Source: Acanthosepion lycidas (taxonomy: Eukaryota > Mollusca > Cephalopoda > Sepiida > Sepiidae). From it: DNA of 64,000 bases. The stretch is taken from positions 85,319,684 to 85,383,683 of the forward strand of contig OZ010581.1 of the NCBI GenBank assembly GCA_963932145.1, read 5' to 3'. The notes under the pieces are model-generated. The model was not told the DNA's origin. It worked only from the letters and a program-made list of their open reading frames with translations, and ran no database searches. A program made the position numbers and the translations under genes. This document shows, piece after piece, positions 1 through 10,206 of this stretch. Every line of letters begins with the position of its first letter. Positions within the stretch are counted from its first letter, which is position 1.

Positions 1-750
1 TTAGAACTGATAGAAAACGCTTGCATTCGACAGTCTTCAGCGAGCTTGGTTCGTTTGAACGGGGCTAGCCTTGATTTTCTCTTTTAGGTCAACCTACGTC
101 ACATCGGAGTGGTTTCCTGTGCAGCCCTCCCCCTTGGTTAGGTTAGACAAGCCTTTGTGTACCTAGTTAATGTGAGTAAGTGTTGTTTCTGGCCTGTTCC
201 CGGTTGCATCTTTGGTTATGATCCAAGTCGAGATTCCCAACCTCCCCAGTTTGTTTTAGCCCCTTTTTATCTCGACTGGGTCAGCTTTTTCTTTCCCATG
301 TTTGTATATATTTTCTCCTTTTCCCACTTCCATAGTGAGAGATCTTCTTGATTTTGCACAATGGGCTGAATACAGAGGCCTCTCTTTTTTGCGGTTTGGA
401 CGGGTCCTACTAACATCAGTTATGTTTAGTTCACTTTGTTTAGTTTGTTATTGGGTTCATCTCCCTTCCCTCTCATTTTTCATCTTTAGAATTGCATATA
501 TAGTTTGTCATTATTAAATTTGTATGGCATGGGGCGCGTTTCGTAGTTTCCCCTTGAGAGGATGTGGTATTATGGTGTATAGAGGATTGATTGGTGATGG
601 ACGAGTTTTTATGGTTAATGGGCAAATTGTAATGAGTGAATGGGTCGTGAATCGGATTAGCTAGGTATGAGATAGTTAGTGAAGACCAGCCTCAACCCCC
701 TACCCTTTTTCGGCCTTGTGCCATAATTGCATTTTTATATACACTAAAAA
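1..750 (+). mobile_element. LINE fragment, 3' end (subfamily 2)
   Basis: The first 90 bases match the end of the ORF2 of the plus-strand LINE at 12394-14995 (same last codons, same TAG stop near 88-90). They lack a short stretch present there, so the frame is broken. The rest is 3' UTR, ending near 710-750 with the GGCCTTGTGCCA box and a T/A-rich tail. This box is the 3' signature of every LINE copy in the window. There is no poly(A) tail beyond a short A run. The 5' part lies outside the window. Confidence 0.75.
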
Positions 751-945
751 AAACGGTACACAGACGCCTTTGTTGTCAGGACGCTGACCCGCGCTGCGTA
801 TTAAGTTACGTTTCCATTTTTTTTTTTTTTTGTCTGACAACTGGACGCGAGTTGAATCTACTGCTCTTTCTCTCTTTACTTCGCCTTCTTACTTCTGGCT
901 CTTTGCCAATGTTCGACTCTCGGCATTCCGTCCCTACTGGCGGCC
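751..945. repeat. Dispersed repeat R1, copy a
   Basis: This block aligns with 60266-60465: a GGTAC box, a GC-richer part ending in a CTGCGTATTAAG-like string, a long T run (820-834 here, about 39 T at 60340-60368), then a TCTG(A/C)CAACTGGA box and a stretch ending in TTCGACTCTCGG. The LINE at 1-750 ends inside it or at its edge. No coding potential, terminal inverted repeat or tRNA-like box was recognised, so the family is unassigned. Confidence 0.6.
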
Positions 946-952
946 TGGTCGT

Positions 953-1400
953 CCATAAATTTCCCGTACACTACGGTTATGATTACAACGGGAGGTTTCG
1001 ATATCGGACTCGACTAGCAGACACGCAACACCAGCACTGGACATTCGATATGCCCAACAACATCGCAACGCCAGCTTCCCGACACTGACCAGATACCGTT
1101 GCCGATACTGAGCACTGCATCGCCATGCCAGCTCCCCGTTCCAGCCCGACACATCCAGTCCGAAACCAGACCAGCTAACCAGCAGCGACCACCTGCAACG
1201 ACCAGCAGCGATCACCTGCGACGACCTGCAGCGATCATCTGCAACGACCAACCTTTCCCGTATACTATCGGTTGTAATTACTACGGGAGGTTTCGACACC
1301 GACTTTGACCAGCAATGCTTGAACTGCAACGTCCAACCGTCAACACGACCGGAACGTCTGCAATCTCTTTCCAACCGTCAACACGACCGGAACGTCTGTA
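953..1400. repeat. Cluster of short direct repeats
   Basis: Three repeat sets sit together. A block of about 53 bp at 961-1013 recurs imperfectly at 1255-1307 around an ACGGGAGGTTTCGA core. Between them, 1180-1255 is a minisatellite of about 20 bp units rich in CGACCAGCAGCGATC-like strings. A perfect 28-bp repeat lies at 1333-1360 and 1371-1398. The open frames over this area follow the repeats and do not look like genes. Confidence 0.6.
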
Positions 1401-2639
1401 CCTCGACTCCAACCCTCGAAACGACCAGTCCGACCACCATTACTTTGATTACCAGACCAATATACCCCACGGCTTCTCCTTAGCATTAATCATACATATC
1501 TTCGTTCTGTTGTCCATTTTGTTTCACCTTGTCAGATTTCACGTCTTTAATTCAAAAAAGGTTAGCGGGTCTCTTGTGACCTCATCATCATCTTCGATAC
1601 GAGGGCGTTCGGGCCGTGGTTTCATATCGCGCCCCCTCCAGCGGGGTCCGCTACAAAGTCATCTCTACAACATTATCACCACAGTCCGTAGATGACGAGA
1701 ACATCAACTCACTCTCAGCAAATAAGACACCATTGTTTGCAAGAACCCATTTGTAATGTTGATTAATATAATTTGTACAAATCACGTCGCGTGGAAACGT
1801 TATATGGGGCCCACTCCAATTCCTCATAATATCAAGGGCAAGCGTGAGCATACGGAAAATTCGTCCCGAATCTAAAAATAATTCAGTCAAAACTTAAAAG
1901 ATATTTTTCATGACAGTTGGTGCTTGCATAATTAAAAAGAAAAAAAAACAGAAAAAAAAACGCGTTATTTTCTTTCAGGGGGTGCAGAAACAATTTACTC
2001 TTAAGGAGATTTAATAATATTTTAAAAAACTTTTGAGTGCAATTTTGAAATTCATTCTGTTACTGTTGGTAAGAAGAGTGTTTTTTTATGAAATAAGGAC
2101 TAAGACGATAAAGACATGTTCAAAGAATGGAAAGATATAAAGTTTAATGCCATTTTCGAATATGTACCTATTTTAAAAATTTTAATTTTTCTTTTCATTT
2201 TGGTAAATGTTATTAAAAAATATAGGTTATTTCTCTTTGCTAAATACATTCTACTGATAAGAAGAAGAGTCTATTATAAACTGATGATAATAGGTATGAC
2301 CCAAAATTAGGTACGGAATAGGATTCGAGCGCCAACTGAAGATGCCAAGAAGAACACAAAGCATTTCTGCCAATTCCCAGAACAGACAATGCTGGCCACG
2401 TGCTAACCTGAATGATACTCGGACAAAGCAGCTAATAGAAGCGTAATATCAACACCATTCAGATAAGTGTCTCATCTATTTCAAACAGACATTTTGATTT
2501 CGTCCCGGTGCCTAACGGCTAAAAGAATAAGCTTTTAGCAATCCTCTATTCACTTTCTCATTATATAATGTGTTCTTGTATAAAGTATGTTTTTACAATG
2601 TTCAATTGTCTCACTTTGTTTATCAAGCCGCGACTCAAT
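1401..2639. other. Unassigned AT-rich sequence
   Basis: No gene, known element or clear repeat was recognised. The short open frames (for example 1651-1890 minus and 2116-2310 plus) have AT-driven composition and no recognisable domain. A purine run (GGGGGGAGG at about 2641-2650) at the right edge could be the polypurine tract of an old LTR element leading into the next block. Confidence 0.4.
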
Positions 2640-2936
2640 TTGGGGGGAGGCCGTTAAATTTCCCACATTTTTCCAAAAACGTATTTGCAAAGTAAGCAAT
2701 TTTGCCTAACATATACGCAATTTCGCTAAACAAAAAAAGCATTTGATATATATATTGTCAGAGTTAATTTTCAAAACTGTTACTAGAGGACGCTCTCCAT
2801 TTCTATAAATGCTTAGCGATATCTCTTAACGACCTCTTTTTCTTCTCACTTTTCAGCTGAGACTACAACAATGCAAATCTCGTGGAGATTTGCATTTTTC
2901 CCTTTCGGGAAAACGCCATGAACAATACATACACAC
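2640..2936 (+). promoter_or_regulatory. LTR-like promoter fragment with twin hairpins
   Basis: A TATAAA at 2804-2809 is preceded by a GGACGCTCTCC box and followed by a GCGATAT box. Downstream are two stem-loops: 12-bp perfect arms at 2870-2881 and 2885-2896 with a 3-nt loop, then 6-bp arms at 2897-2902 and 2907-2912. It ends in a CA-rich run at the Gypsy-1 boundary. The same arrangement (GCTCTCC, TATAAAT, GCGATAT, then ACATGAACA and a CA-rich run) recurs at 36830-37010. It looks like part of a plus-strand LTR into which Gypsy-1 inserted, but its own ends are not defined. Confidence 0.4.
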
Positions 2937-3077
2937 TGTAATGAAAACAGGACAAGAGATTCTGTCTAGTAATCTTTTATTCAATTAAGAATCTTACTAC
3001 TCGTCTACTTGACAAGCGGAAATGTACAACTTTTATAGCTTGGATTATCAAAGAGAAGATAATCCATATTCACAACA
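2937..3077 (-). repeat. Gypsy-1 3' LTR, intact (141 bp)
   Basis: In element orientation it starts TGTTGTGAATATGG and ends CATTACA, giving the canonical TG...CA ends. It contains a TATAAAAG promoter box (plus-strand complement about 3030-3037) and an AATAAA polyadenylation signal. The uninterrupted LINE target GAATCTTACTACTCGTC lies at 2989-3005. The adjoining polypurine tract (complement at 3078-3090) marks the internal boundary. This copy is the empty-site reference for the split LTR. Confidence 0.88.
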
Positions 3078-3090
3078 TTCTCCCCCACCA
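3078..3090 (-). other. Polypurine tract of Gypsy-1
   Basis: In element orientation this reads TGGTGGGGGAGAA, directly before the TGTTG start of the 3' LTR. A G-rich purine run at this spot is the usual plus-strand primer of LTR elements. It sits about 6 bp after the pol stop codon. Confidence 0.75.
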
Positions 3091-3096
3091 AATTTC

Positions 3097-5753
3097 TCAC
3101 TGATAGGGAAGAAAGTCCCTTAAATGTCCAGGCTCCCTATGAGCTCGCAGTGGCCGCCTCGGCAGTCCATGATTCGTGGTCGGAGTACTCGAACAGGGAG
3201 GCTCTTCAGTGCGAGCCTGTCTGTGGGCTCTAAAATACCTTGCTCCGAAATGTTTTTTTCTCAGAGGAGCAGGCCGTTCTGCGTCAGAGTCAGTCTCTGG
3301 ATGAACACGTTTTTTCGGTGCTAGTCCTTCATCTGTCAGGGATTCAGGTGTTGGACCATCCGAAGTGTCTGACGGAGCCTCAACGGAGACAGTGTCATTA
3401 GACGACGTGTCAGGAGCAATTTCAGTGCCATGATCTTCCGGAAGTGCTTCAGTGTCAGGGGTAGTTGGTCTGTCCTCAGGGGCTATCCACGGTCCTGGTA
3501 CGTCTCCGGTCGGTGCTAGGTCCCTGAGAGACACACTAGACTCTCTACCATCGGCATGTCGTACTAGAGCGTACTGGGGGTTCGCCTCTATAAGCTCTAT
3601 CTCGTCCACCAAGGGATCGTTCTTGGTGTAACGTGCATGTCGTCTCAGAAACACAGTACCGGGTCGAGAGAGCCAAGATGGAACTCCCGCCGAACTCCGT
3701 CGCTGAAAAGATAGAAACCTTTCGTGTGGGGTAGCATTCGTGGCGGTACACAATAGGGATCGAATGTCGTATAATGTGACAGGAAGGAGATCTTCCCAAT
3801 TATCAATCGAACACCCGTTATTTGAGGCAGCCAATTGAACGGTCTTCCAAATAATGCCGTTATATCTTTCGCATTGGCCGTTACCTTTAGGGTTGTAGGG
3901 AGTTGTCCGGCTTATAGCTACTCTTCGTTCCTGTAGAAATTGTCGAAGCTGCTCTGACATGAAAGAAGACCCTCGGTCCGAATGTATATAGGCAGGGGCT
4001 CGAAAGATGGCGAATAGTAAGCAGAGGCATTGTATAATTGCAGCAGCCGATATGTCTGAGCAAGGGAAACCGTGAATATTCGTCGACAACCGTTAATATA
4101 TATCGGTTCCTTGTTTTGCTTGGTAGCGGTCCTTTAAAATCAAGATTGAGTCTTTGAAATGGTTGTGTTGCTTTTATTAAAACGCCAGTTTTGGGTTTAT
4201 AAAACCGAGGCTTTATTTCAGCACACGTTCGACAGGAATTTGTACTTCTTTTTACCTCCTCCACTGAGAAAGGCAAGTTTCTACACATCACAGCATGAAC
4301 CATTCGAGTAATGCCCGGGTGACAGAGATTGTTATGTAGCGTTCGGAGTTCGTCCCCGCTTGATGCCGTACAGCATACACTTGACAGTGTATCAGCTGTT
4401 AAGTTCTCCTGGCCAGGTCGGTAGCTGACGTCAAAGGAGAAACAAGATAGTTCAATTCTCCACCTCGCTATTTTTTCATTCTTTATTTTACTTGTAGTCT
4501 TAGAATTGAACATAAAAGCAACTGATTTCTGGTCAGTAATAAGTTTAAAGTGGCGTCCGATCAGGTAGTGTCGCCATTTTCTTAATGCCTTGACTATGGC
4601 GTAGGCTTCCTTTTCAATTGCGGGGTGTCGTCGTTCAGCCTGTGAGAGGGTCCTTGAAAAAAAGGCTACAGGACGATCAGCTTGTCTCAAAGAAGCAGCA
4701 ATAGCACAGTCTGACGCATCCGTTTCAACAACCAGAGGAATATTTTGGTCTATTGTTGTAATTGCAGATTTCGCAATATCCTTTTTCAGTCCCTCGAATG
4801 CCTCAACGGCTTGACGGGACAGAGGAGACGTCTCTACTTGTGTTAATGGATGTATCTTTTCTGAGAACGAAGCAATCCATTGGGAGTAGTGAGCAAACAT
4901 GCCCATAGCACGTCGAAGGGAAGGCTGGTTGTGAGGGACAGGCATCTGGAGTAAAGGTTTCAATCGATCTGCGTCCGGTGCCATAAAATCTTTGCTTATG
5001 GTATACCCCAGTAGGTTTATTTTGTCCAGTCCAAACGAGCATTTGTCGTCGTTTAGGGTAAGGTTGTATTTGTCGACGGCGGACATGAACCGTCTGAGAT
5101 TTTCGTCGTGTTCCTTTCTATTATGGCCACATACTGTGCCTTCCAGTTTCTCATCCGTTATGATTTGGTCGACTATCCTTTGGAAGCTGGCTACCCCATT
5201 CGTAACGCCAAAAGGAATCCTGCGAAATTGATATAGTCGACCGTTCGCCTCGAAAGCAGTGTATAGCTTGTCTCTAGGTCTAATGGCGATCTGATGGTAC
5301 GCGCTTTTCAAGTCTAGAGTGCTAAACATACGATATTTGGCTATTTCGCCTATCATTTAATCCATCCTGGGTAGTGGGAAGGCGTCCAAAAAGAGTAAAT
5401 CTATTTATGATTTGGGAGTAATCTATAACCATTCTCTTTTTATGGTTTTTAGAAGTGGTTATAACTACCTGAGCCCTCCAGGGTGATTTGCTAGGCACAA
5501 TTATACCCTCCTCGAGTAGTCTTTTTATCTCAGAGTCAATTAATTTTTTATTATTATAAGAAAAACGTCTGCTTCTCACTGCTATGGGTTTGCAGTTTTC
5601 AGTTAGGTTTTCGAAAAGTGACGGGTACTGGATTTTTGCTGTTTTTTTGTGGACAAAATACAATTTGTTGGTTTTTATCAAGTTTTCTTTGATAAAATTT
5701 TCTGAGATCCCGGTATCGAGCAGAGCATTTGTAGACCTCCTGTTAATTTTCAC
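3097..5753 (-). pseudogene. Gypsy-1 pol: protease, reverse transcriptase, RNase H, integrase (broken)
   Basis: Domains in order on the minus strand: aspartic protease with an LLDTG motif (about 5645-5753); reverse transcriptase (about 4990-5400) with STLDLKSAYHQI and RIPFGVTN; RNase H (about 4480-4750) with ETDASD and an EKEAYAIVKALRKWRHYL stretch; integrase zinc-binding H and C residues (about 4200-4340); and a DDE core with HSDRGSSF (about 3960-3990) and NGQCERYNG (about 3860-3890). A C-terminal tail after LRDLAP runs to a stop at 3097. It is inactive for three visible reasons: a frame change near 5340 between protease and RT, a frame change near 4080 inside integrase, and an RT in which the segment that should hold the catalytic Tyr-x-Asp-Asp box is missing (the sequence runs straight from LEGT to VCGHN, about 5110-5140). 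Confidence 0.88.
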
Positions 5754-5799
5754 TTTTACAATAGTTTTTGAAAGGCATGTCGGGGGAGGCGGCTAAAGT

Positions 5800-6447
5800 T
5801 GCAGATGTATTTTGACGATTGGCTTTGTATAGAGTTTTAGAAGACTTGCATACCTTTGAAAAATGACCAAGTTTTCCACATTTATGACAACAAGCATCTC
5901 TGGCAGGGCATGAAACTCGTAGGTGTTTAGATAAGCCGCAAAAATAGCAGGTGTCTCTTTTTAAAGCGGCAGTGACCGATTGTTCTTGAAGCTTCGTCGG
6001 ACTATCATCATGAGGGGGGTAGTAGGAACAGGTGAGTTTAACGCGGCGCCCACGGTGTCTGGCTGTAAATAAGAACTAGACTGCTGTATAGCACTTCCGA
6101 AGATATAGGCTCTTAAGGAAATGGTCCAATGTTTCGCCTAATTCTTGTCGGCGAGTCGCAAGTAGGTGTCTAGAAAATATCTCATTTTTGGGTTTTATGT
6201 ATGTAGCGTTCAGTACATCGATTGCTTCTTCGTAGGTAACGCAATCCGAGATAATTTCGTTGACTGTGTGAGACAGGTAGTTGGTTAGGAGCGCACGCTT
6301 ATTGATGGGACGTCCCGGTCTTTCTGAATGTAGAACCTCGATGAAATTTGTAAATGTCCCCCGCCAATGTTTCCAGCTGAATCGCTTTCTGGATCTGTGG
6401 TAAATCGCTCCGGTCGCATAAATTGTTCTATTCTTAATTGAATAAAT
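5800..6447 (-). pseudogene. Gypsy-1 gag remnant and nucleocapsid zinc knuckles
   Basis: At 6076-6420 the minus strand encodes a capsid-type segment containing TYEEAIDVLNATYIKPKNEI and HLLATRRQ, typical of Gypsy gag. At about 5865-5950 two CCHC knuckles follow (CYFCGLSKH and CHKCGKLGH cores). The frame breaks in between and the distance is too short for a full gag, so an internal deletion is likely. No convincing tRNA primer-binding site was recognised next to the LTR at 6447. Instead 6431-6447 forms an inverted repeat with 6486-6502 inside the LTR. Confidence 0.72.
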
Positions 6448-6516
6448 TGTAATGAAAACAGGACAAGAGATTCTGTCTAGTAATCTTTTATTCAATTAAG
6501 AATCTTACTACTCGTC
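6448..6516 (-). repeat. Gypsy-1 5' LTR, downstream half
   Basis: This 69-bp segment is identical to 2937-3005 of the intact LTR. It ends at the LINE target GAATCTTACTACTCGTC (6500-6516), and the 214-bp short element follows at once. The missing half of the LTR is found 23 kb away at 29572-29643. Confidence 0.88.
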
Positions 6517-6730
6517 GGTATTTATCAATCCACCCACAAGGATCGAATGTGTCACAAGGCCGTTTTAATGTGGGTATCCCCGAGCCCGTAGGCTCGGCCA
6601 AAAATATGGCCTTTCTGAACCCGCCTAGACGGGTTAAGGCCCTGTCAACCTCCCCGGACGAAACCTTGCCCTTCGGCAAAGCCTCGTCCGGGTTCCTCTC
6701 TGCTAATGCAGAGAGTTCGACAGACGCCGA
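6517..6730 (-). mobile_element. 214-bp non-autonomous, highly structured element (S)
   Basis: It is bounded by the LTR target at 6500-6516 and by a second copy at 6731-6748, so it has its own target duplication. In minus orientation its last 45 bases resemble the LINE 3' tail (GGCCTTGTGACACATT then an A/T-rich end), suggesting mobilisation by the LINE machinery. The rest is GC-rich and folds into perfect stem-loops: 6580-6597 (7-bp arms), 6608-6641 (two stacked 6-bp stems), 6653-6692 (9-bp outer and 5-bp inner stems) and 6696-6715 (8-bp arms). No reading frame of interest was seen. A tRNA-type B box is at best weak, so it is not a clear tRNA-derived SINE. A LINE deletion derivative or another small-RNA origin is possible. 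Confidence 0.72.
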
Positions 6731-7225
6731 CGAATCTTACTACTCGTCAATATTTATTATTGTAAAAAATACAAATGTGGCACAAGGCCAAAAAGGGGGT
6801 TGGGAGAAATGACGGTCATCACTTGTCTTAATATAAAACTTAGCTAGCCACAACCACTGACCCTATCATACAAAACAATATTCCTTTCACTAAAACAACA
6901 CATTTATCCATACCTTTCTTACTACATCCACCAAAATACCTCTTTGACTCAATGCAAATCCTAAATACTCCCCTTATGTACAAATATTGTCTGTGGGGGG
7001 AGGGGCATAAAAACAACAATTTTTAAAAAGATCCCCAATGAGTATATACAATATGACAAAAATATCTACAAGAAACCAAACAAAAATTAGTGTTAGTAAT
7101 AAACCCCCCCACAAATTTTATACACAACAACAAATACGAAAAATACACCCGCGAAACGAAAGGCGCCCCGCATCCACCAGAGAACTGACATCACTGACCA
7201 ACGAGGGAGGGGATGGGGAGTTAAA

Positions 7226-8030
7226 CTAAAGGAAAAAATGAGGACAGAAATAAAAGGGACCAATGAGCAAACACACTATACTATCTAGATTGAGCCGACG
7301 ACTAAAATCGGCAGCAAACGTTCTAATTTTGGATTTTAATTTATCCCACCAGGCATTTCCCACAACCGCCCCCGTCAATTCCCTCTGAATCATTAGTAGC
7401 AGCTGGTCCCGGAAACCCTGCTCACCAAATAATGAACAGTTAAATTTCCAGTAACCAGCCATTCTAACCTTAGGCTTATCTAAGTTTACACGGACCCGGA
7501 CAAGCCTATGATCCGTATAAACTATACAGTAGAAGCTTGGACAGCCTAAGAGCCCTACGTCGACTATCCTAACTAGGACTCGGTCGAGGTAGCTCGCAAG
7601 CGTCCCAGGAGCCGAGTTGCCACTATTAGTCCAAGTCTACCTCCCGAGGGTGTTCATTCCGGAACTTATCGACAAGATCAAACTCATCGATAAAGTCCCG
7701 AAATGGTTTCACGTCCGGGTTGTTAGTACCCTGTTTTTGCCCTATACGATCTATATCGGGGTGAAGGACGGCATTCCAATCCCCTGCTAAAACTACCCGA
7801 CGAGATGTCGTCAAGTACGGCGCGATCTGCCGAAACAAAGCAGGCCGCTCGGCATGGTTATTGGGCGCATAAACCCCAATGAACCTTATCCTTTATGGTA
7901 ACATCCAGCACGCAAAGTCTGCCCGTCGGATCCGCGAAAACAAGGGTACATGCAGCCTTCAAAGTCCTGCTGACTAGCCAAGAGACACCCCTCGAACGCC
8001 CATCAAAACATGCTGAATAAAGGGCGAACA
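7226..8030 (-). pseudogene. LINE B ORF2 remnant (endonuclease and linker)
   Basis: Reading leftward from 8030, the endonuclease is recognisable by LYSACFDGRSRGVSWLVS, VLAGDWNAVLHPDIDR and the DRVLV/DHRLVRVRV area. A linker containing MAGYWKFNCSLFGEQ follows, and then the frame jumps into 3' UTR near 7262. About 2.3 kb carrying RT and the C-terminal CCHC region is missing, and several frameshifts split the endonuclease (7626-7838 and 7858-8030). It cannot encode a working protein. Confidence 0.8.
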
Positions 8031-10206
8031 TGGACGGGGTAAGGATACCGACTGCCTCTCCCATAGACACATGGCCCATCTCAGTCTTGATGGTACCGTC
8101 TTGGGAGATCCCGCCGATATCCCAGGGGAAGGTCAATTTTAGCGCTCTATATAGGGAGGTTTGAAATAAAACTGGGACCCTCCCTGCAAAAATTGTTTTA
8201 AATTTTTTAAGTGCTCGTTCTGGGTGATTGCAATTGGTAACGTCATTTTATATGAACTGATGGCCTCCTCAAGCATTGCCCAAATTTGTTTTGCTCCGGC
8301 TCCAGTTCTGATCACCGTGAGAACCCTTTGGGTTAGCGAGAAATTTTGAGGCACTTCGATGTCCTGATCAGCAAACTGCCTTATTGATAGCAAATATTTT
8401 AGGTCTTTTATGCGGTTTCCATAATCCCTGGCTCTCTCGGCCTGGGCAGGGGAAATACGGCAAACATCTTCTCCTGTGTTGTAAATAGGCATCTGTGCCT
8501 TCTTTTTTTTCTTCCTTTCCCTCTTGTGAGGAGCTTCTCTGTCGCTTGGAAGCTGGAGGTGGCATATCCACCTTTTTAACAGGGGAATGACTGGGAGTAT
8601 GCAGAGGTGTGCCGGAGGGTTGATGTTTAACAGGGGAGGGAGTGGGTGTGTTGAGGGGTGTATAGAAAGATCTATGCATGTAAGGGCTGGGATCTCTACT
8701 GAGGGGAAGCGATTTGGAAGGAGTTATCTGGGGTGAAGGTCGTTTCTTAGGAGAGGGGATGGACCCGGTAGAAGACGGGGAAGTAGTTGGATTTTGGGAG
8801 TGCTGATTATCTAATTTTTTCTTAAACTCCTTAATTTTTTCGGTTTTTTCAAATCCGGGGTCGTACTTCTTTTGCTTTTCTTGGAAAGATAGTTTAAAGG
8901 CCGGGGTATCGCCCTTAATGTTGCCAGAGGGAGTGGGGCTATGTCTTTCGTCCTTGGGGCTTCAGGGGACTGAGAACCCGCTGTCTGGCGTTTCCCTCTG
9001 GCCTTACCAGCAACTAGCCATTTCCCCTCCCCCTTCTCCGCAACTGCACTAGCAGTGGGCGAAGGCTCTTTGGAGAATGTGGTCTTTTGACCAACCGGAG
9101 GATTTTCCCTAGCGGTCCCAGAAGCTGGCATGCCCATTACAGGCGTGGCGGTAGGTAAAGACTCGGTCAGAGGGGGATTCTGGTCAACGGAGATTGAATT
9201 CCAGAGGCCTTCTTCTCTGGGCAGGAAGAGGAAAGGTGACCAGTCTTTCCACACTTCCAGCATACCAGTTTACGGCCGGTCACAATGACCGGCAATTTCA
9301 ATTTCCCTACTACCAGACAGTTGGGGATGGAGAAGAAGGCTTTTTGATCTAAACGAATATCGAAACTCCACCCCCCGCTCAGGCTATCGCAAGATGCGGA
9401 CAGTATTTCACCAAGAACCTGAGGAGGGACCTCATATATTGAAGGGCTGGTCCTTCTTCGGCCTAGGTACTCGGTCCGCAGGATCAGATCTTTGGTGATG
9501 AAATCCTTGCTCGAAACTGCCACGCAATCTTCCGGCGTGGGTAACAATACGTCCCACATGAAAAAGCCGGCTCCTTTCACAACTCTGAGGGGTTTGAACC
9601 CCAAGGATTTATCACTGTGTTTTTCGTCGAGCGACAAATTCTGCGTGTACACTTGTCGACGACGAAAACTGACACTATTTGTGTTTCAATTTTTCTTAGT
9701 TCCTGGGCGTCTTCTAAGATTCCACCTTCTACGACAAGGTGTGCGTAGCTCTTAGCTCACTCCAAAAAAATCCGCTATATTGATAATACAACTCGGGGGG
9801 GGGACTTCCAACAAGAGGGCAATTCCCCGGCCTCAGTCTTCTCTTGAGAGCCATTCTTGGCTTTCGTGTCAATTAGGGTTTTATGGCCATTATTGGCCTC
9901 TGTACTGTTTTCACTTTTCTCACTGCCATTACAGGCCTCCATACTTGAAGTAAGTAAATTGTCATCCTCGCTAGGGGAAATAGGCTCAAGGGCTGGATAT
10001 TCATTCATATTGTCTTTATCCGGGAGGTCTTTTTTGGTGGGGTTAAATAAATGTTTTCTTATTGACTTCCTATAGTCGGACAAATTGGGCTTTTTTTTAT
10101 GGCTAAAAAAGAAGGTGCTTTTTTTTCCTTTTTTTCCATTTTTTTTAAATAAGGGAAGGGGTAAAAGGGGTGGGAAATTAAAAAAAAACTTAAGAAAAAT
10201 TAACAA
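8031..10206 (-). pseudogene. LINE B ORF1 (nucleic-acid-binding protein), frameshifted
   Basis: From the right: an acidic/Lys-rich N-terminus (9775-10206), a conserved region around DKLTRKICRS-like and FFMWDVLLPTPEDC strings (9350-9700), a CCHC knuckle CWKCGKTGHLSSSC (about 9230-9275), a Pro/Ser/Lys-rich linker, and the C-terminal conserved region ending in MGEAVGILTPSMF. Its last codons run in frame into the endonuclease at 8028-8033, because a deletion removed the ORF1 stop and ORF2 start. Frame changes occur near 9200, 8810 and 8400. Confidence 0.78.

Noticed and set aside
157..517. Plus-strand open frames in the first 500 bases
   Set aside because: They lie in the 3' UTR of a LINE and have no conserved domain.
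934..1374. Open frame of 146 codons, minus strand
   Set aside because: It spans direct repeats, its residues follow the repeat pattern, and no domain is recognisable.
6488..6679. Minus-strand open frame across the 214-bp element
   Set aside because: It is open by chance through the stem-loops and crosses the LTR target into the LTR; there is no domain.
6517..6730. Hepatitis-delta-like self-cleaving ribozyme at the 5' end of the structured element
   Set aside because: The stems are nested hairpins, and I could not draw the required double pseudoknot with a pairing partner for the first bases.
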